Shown here piece after piece: positions 60,561 through 64,000 of a DNA stretch of 64,000 bases. The notes beneath the pieces were generated by a model that searched no databases, was not told the origin of the DNA, and saw only the letters and a list, made by a program, of their open reading frames with translations. Made by a program: the position numbers and the translations under genes. Position 1 is the first letter of the stretch. Each line of letters begins with the position of its first letter. Origin of the DNA: an uncultured bacterium. Its GTDB lineage: Bacteria; Planctomycetota; GCA-002687715. The stretch covers positions 261,511 to 325,510 of the forward strand of contig CADEGH010000004.1 of the NCBI GenBank assembly GCA_902826835.1. The letters are read 5' to 3'.

Positions 60561-63500
60561 ATGAGTCGACTCGAACCCTCCCTTTTGGCCCATCTCGAGT
60601 GGCTCGGGTTCGTGCGCCCGGTCGGGCTCGTGGTCTCGGCCCCCGCGCTCGTCCGCGCGGGCGCGATCTTGGACCAGAACGCGATCGGCGGCCAACGGAA
60701 ACTGCGCGCTCAGGTGGGTGACGGTGACGACCCCGTCTTTGCGAACTTCCGATCCTTCGCCCAGGCCGTCCTGGGTTGGAGTTTTTCGCCCAAGTTCTAC
60801 GCAGGCGTGCCCGGCTCCGAGATCCCCTCTACCCTCGAAGTCCCACTCCCGGACGCCGGAATCACTCTGCGGCCGGACTTGGCGATCCGCGAGCCTGAGC
60901 CCAAAGAGGGAGCCTCGCCCTTTCAATTCCTCGTCCAGGAACTTCCGGTCGGCACCGAGTTCGACGCCTTTGTCCGTGGTGGCGGACGCCTGGAGCTCTC
61001 GGCCCACGCCCGGCTCGAGCGCCTCCTGCGGGCCACCGGAGTCACCGCCGGGCTGCTCACGAACGGCCGCTCCCTACGCCTGGTCTCCGCACCCCGCGGG
61101 GAATCTTCCGGCTGGCTCGACTTTGGTCTCCGCGACATGGTGCAGACAGCCGGTCGCCCGATCTACGCGGCCTTACACCTCCTCCTCTCGGAGACCCGCC
61201 TACTCGCGCTCCCTCGCGGTTCGCGGCTGGCCGCTTTGCTTGGCGACAGTCGCAAGTTCCAAAACGAGGTTTCCGAGAAGCTCGCGGCTCAAGTCCTCCA
61301 TGCCCTCTACGAGCTCCTGCGCGGGTTTCAGGCCGCGCACGACGCAAGCCGCGGCCGGCTCCTCGCCGCCGTCCTCGTCGACCATCCGGACGAGGTCTAT
61401 CGTGCGCTGCTCACCGTGATTCTCCGCCTCGTGTTCCTCCTCTACGCCGAGGAACGCGACCTTCTGCCGAGTCACGGGGTGTTCGTGCGCGGATACTCGA
61501 TCACCGGCCTTTACGCTCACCTGCGCGCCGACGCCGCGCTGCATCCCGATACCCTGGATCAGCGCTTCGGTGCCTGGGCCCGGCTCCTGGCGCTTTTCCG
61601 TATGGTGCACGACGGCGCGGTGGCGGCGGACCTCCAAATCCCCCCGCGCCACGGCGTGCTCTTCGATCCCGACCGGTTTTCGTTCCTCGAGGCTCGCCCG
61701 CACGGAGTGCGCCAAGTCCACGAAGTGATCGAACCGCCCCTCGTCTCCGATGGCACCGTCTACCGGGCGCTCGAAAAACTGCTGATCCTCGACGGCGAAC
61801 GCCTCTCCTATCGCGCCCTCGATGTCGAGCAGATCGGATCGGTCTACGAGACCATGATGGGATTCCGCCTCGAGACCGCGACCGGGCGGTCGCTCGCGAT
61901 CCGCTCCGCGAAGCGGCAGGGCGCGCCGACCACCATCGATCTCGATGCTCTGCTCACACTCAGCAAAGCCGTACGCACCAAGCAACTCGAGGAACTCGCC
62001 GATCGCAAGATCCCGGACGGTGTCAAAAAGGCGGTGGCCGTCGCCTTCACGCTCGAGGATCTGCACGCCGCACTGCAGCCGATCCAAGACCTCGCGGCGA
62101 CCCCGGACCTCGTCCCTCCCGGGGCGATGATCCTCCAACCCAGCGAGGAGCGCCGCCGGTCGGGCTCGCACTACACCCCGCGGGAACTCACCGAGCCGAT
62201 CGTCCGCACCACGCTCGCACCGATCCTCGAACGTCTCCGGGGGCCGAACGGCACGGCGCCGAAGCCGGAGGCGATCCTCGACTTGAAGGTCTGCGACCCC
62301 GCGATGGGGTCCGGCGCGTTCCTCGTCGAGGTATGCCGCTATCTCGGAGACGCGCTCGTCGAATCATGGCGCGTGCACCGCTCACGACCCCCGCTCCCAC
62401 CCGACGAAGACGAGTTGGTCTTCGCCCGCCGACTCGTGGTGCAGCGCTGCCTGTACGGGGTCGATCGCAATCCGGTCGCGGTGGATCTCGCCAAACTCTC
62501 ATTGTGGCTGGCGACTCTCGCGCGCGACCACGCTTTGACTTTTGTCGACCATGCGCTGCGCCACGGGGACAGCTTGGTGGGTCTCTCGCGGCGGCAGCTC
62601 GAGTGTTTCCATTGGGAGGCCGATGCCAGCTCCTTCCAGCAGGGATTCGAATCGGTGCAGGCGGCGCGGCAGATTGCCAAGGTGGCCGAGCTTCGCCGGA
62701 GGATCCGGGAGGCGGGCGACGCGACTTCGGATCGCGAGCTGCGAGACCTTTGGGATCAGGCGCAATTCGAGCTCGATCGCGTCCGACTCCTCGGCGACCT
62801 CGCGATCTCCGCGTTTTTCGAGGCCGACAAGCCGAAGTTGCGGGAGGCCAAGCGGCTTCAATTCTCCAGGGCGATCATCGACGGCACCGCTTCGCAGTAC
62901 CGATCCCACCTCGCGGAACTCCGCTCGGCCAATCCCCCGCTGGCCCCGTTCCATTGGGAGGTCGAGTTTCCCGAGGTTTTCGACCGCCCGAATCCCGGCT
63001 TCGATGCGTTTGTGGGGAACCCGCCGTTCGCGGGCAAAAACTCTGTTGCCTCGGGCAACTTGCCGGCTTATCCGGACTGGCTGAAGGGGATCCACCTGGA
63101 GAGCCACGGCAATGCCGATCTCGTGGCACACTTCTTCCGGCGCGCGTTCGACCTGCTCCGCCCCAACGGGACATTCGGGTTGATCGCAACCAACACCATC
63201 GCGCAGGGAGACACGCGTTCCTCGGGGCTGCGCTGGATTTGCACCCACGGCGGCGAGATCTACTCCGCGGACCGCCGCGTCAAGTGGCCGGGGCTCGCCG
63301 CGGTGATTGTCAGCGTGGTCCATGTGCAGAAGGGTCCCTGCGACGGTTCGCGACTCCTCGATGGCAACGCTGTTCCGACGATCACCGCTTTTCTCTTCTC
63401 CGGTGGCAGTCACGATGATCCCCAGCGTCTGCCGGAGAATTCTGGCAAGAGCTTCGTAGGTAGCTACGTCCTGGGTATGGGTTTCACCTTCGACGATTCC

Positions 63501-64000
63501 GATCCCGACGGGATCGCAACTCCGATCGCCGAGATGCATCGCATTCTGGCCGAGCATCCCGAATGCCAGGAGGTCATCTTTCCGTACATCGGCGGGTCCG
63601 AAATCAACACCAGTCCTATTCACGCTCACCACCGCTACGTGATCAACTTCGGCGACCGGTCCGAGGACGAGTGCCGCCGAAGATGGCCTGTACTTTTGTC
63701 CATCGTGATTGCAAAGGTGAAGCCGGAACGCCTCACCAACAATCGGGAGAATTATAGGAGACTATGGTGGCAATATGGCGAGAAGAGGATTGACCTCTAT
63801 TCGGCAACCAGCTCCCGAAGATCCGTGCTCGCAAACAGCCAGGTAAGCGCCCACGTTCAGTTTGCGCGGGTGCAAGCCCATCTGGTGTTCGCCCATACAG
63901 CAAATGTGTTTCCCAATTCATGCGACCAGACATTCGCAGTCTTGCAGCCTACATTCCGCATAATGCACCGCGAGTTGTCCGAGCGACCTTGCGTGTCGCA
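60561..64000 (+). CDS. drmMI: DISARM-type N6-adenine DNA methyltransferase DrmMI (cut by window end)
   Basis: The frame is open from ATG 60561 (GAGG upstream) to the right edge, 1146 codons plus 2 bases. The SAM-binding motif is CDPAMGSGAFLVEV near residue 579 and the catalytic motif is VGNPPFAG near residue 820 (N-P-P-F), the gamma/Eco57I-type layout. SGSHYTPRELTEPIV precedes motif I, as in Type I/IIG methylases. YGVDRNPVAVDLAKLSLWL is motif II/III. The C-terminal part (HVQFARVQAHLVFAHTANVF) looks like target recognition. The final 300 bases are visibly more AT-rich. Alone it could be a Type IIG enzyme, but linkage to DrmD supports DISARM self-protection. Confidence 0.87.
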   Translation, partial: MSRLEPSLLAHLEWLGFVRPVGLVVSAPALVRAGAILDQNAIGGQRKLRAQVGDGDDPVFANFRSFAQAVLGWSFSPKFYAGVPGSEIPSTLEVPLPDAGITLRPDLAIREPEPKEGASPFQFLVQELPVGTEFDAFVRGGGRLELSAHARLERLLRATGVTAGLLTNGRSLRLVSAPRGESSGWLDFGLRDMVQTAGRPIYAALHLLLSETRLLALPRGSRLAALLGDSRKFQNEVSEKLAAQVLHALYELLRGFQAAHDASRGRLLAAVLVDHPDEVYRALLTVILRLVFLLYAEERDLLPSHGVFVRGYSITGLYAHLRADAALHPDTLDQRFGAWARLLALFRMVHDGAVAADLQIPPRHGVLFDPDRFSFLEARPHGVRQVHEVIEPPLVSDGTVYRALEKLLILDGERLSYRALDVEQIGSVYETMMGFRLETATGRSLAIRSAKRQGAPTTIDLDALLTLSKAVRTKQLEELADRKIPDGVKKAVAVAFTLEDLHAALQPIQDLAATPDLVPPGAMILQPSEERRRSGSHYTPRELTEPIVRTTLAPILERLRGPNGTAPKPEAILDLKVCDPAMGSGAFLVEVCRYLGDALVESWRVHRSRPPLPPDEDELVFARRLVVQRCLYGVDRNPVAVDLAKLSLWLATLARDHALTFVDHALRHGDSLVGLSRRQLECFHWEADASSFQQGFESVQAARQIAKVAELRRRIREAGDATSDRELRDLWDQAQFELDRVRLLGDLAISAFFEADKPKLREAKRLQFSRAIIDGTASQYRSHLAELRSANPPLAPFHWEVEFPEVFDRPNPGFDAFVGNPPFAGKNSVASGNLPAYPDWLKGIHLESHGNADLVAHFFRRAFDLLRPNGTFGLIATNTIAQGDTRSSGLRWICTHGGEIYSADRRVKWPGLAAVIVSVVHVQKGPCDGSRLLDGNAVPTITAFLFSGGSHDDPQRLPENSGKSFVGSYVLGMGFTFDDSDPDGIATPIAEMHRILAEHPECQEVIFPYIGGSEINTSPIHAHHRYVINFGDRSEDECRRRWPVLLSIVIAKVKPERLTNNRENYRRLWWQYGEKRIDLYSATSSRRSVLANSQVSAHVQFARVQAHLVFAHTANVFPNSCDQTFAVLQPTFRIMHRELSERPCVS

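Noticed and set aside
60561..64000. The large methylase as a stand-alone Type IIG restriction-modification enzyme or BREX PglX
   Set aside because: Possible from the domain alone, but immediate linkage to a DrmD-type helicase and no BREX gene favour DISARM.
1..64000. CRISPR arrays, insertion sequences, integrases or rRNA
   Set aside because: No regularly spaced repeats, transposase or integrase motifs, or rRNA sequences were seen while reading the window.

Overview
The window is GC-rich, densely coding bacterial chromosome, and no stretch without a gene exceeds about 175 bases. The likely host is a planctomycete-like bacterium (inference). The reasons are a fused SecDF, exported proteins with planctomycete-style beta modules, a PDZ/HEAT protein resembling DUF6288, many lipoproteins, and a tig-clpP-clpX core cluster. 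No rRNA, insertion sequence, integrase or CRISPR array was seen.

Bases 1-14427 (minus strand) form one compact glycan-assembly operon. It holds six glycosyltransferase genes carrying eight glycosyltransferase domains, two of them in fusion proteins. It also holds two PIG-L/LmbE-type deacetylases, a radical SAM/SPASM enzyme and, at its 5' end, a protein that looks like a B12-binding radical SAM enzyme that has lost its iron-sulfur cysteines. Most junctions are 4-base ATGA or GTGA stop/start overlaps. Bases 14459-18406 hold a multi-pass membrane protein and an exported PDZ/HEAT-like protein.

Bases 18441-21943 (minus) are a small carbohydrate or sugar-acid operon: epimerase-like TIM barrel, enolase-superfamily enzyme, VOC protein and D-2-hydroxyacid dehydrogenase. 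Bases 22117-25010 (minus) encode an ABC exporter-type ATPase, a permease with a histidine-rich loop and a DUF3299-like lipoprotein, resembling zinc-linked Zrg-type transport operons. A tRNA-Gly(CCC) lies just upstream. On the opposite strand, 25260-25496 encodes a SelW-like (Rdx family) protein whose redox motif is C-x-x-U. The U is an in-frame TGA followed by a GGTCT-loop hairpin, so this is very probably a selenoprotein.

Bases 25540-37311 are housekeeping: ispDF fusion, ruvC, dtd, trpS, riboflavin synthase, trmD-rplS, secDF, a LysM protein and tRNA-Gly(GCC) with its own promoter and terminator. Bases 37463-45750 encode a lipoprotein amidase, a matrixin-like protease, a large exported beta protein, an exported helical-barrel protein and a double zinc-ribbon protein. 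Bases 45878-50399 are tig-clpP-clpX-rlmN. Bases 50401-52507 (minus) are accA with two small downstream genes. Bases 52665-57239 are purL (tandem PurS-like N-terminus), purQ and a lipoprotein.

From 57284 to the right edge lie the first two genes of what looks like a class 1 DISARM antiphage locus (drmD, then drmMI, cut by the window end), preceded by a strongly pyrimidine-biased stretch. The drmA, drmB and drmC partners would be expected just outside the window.
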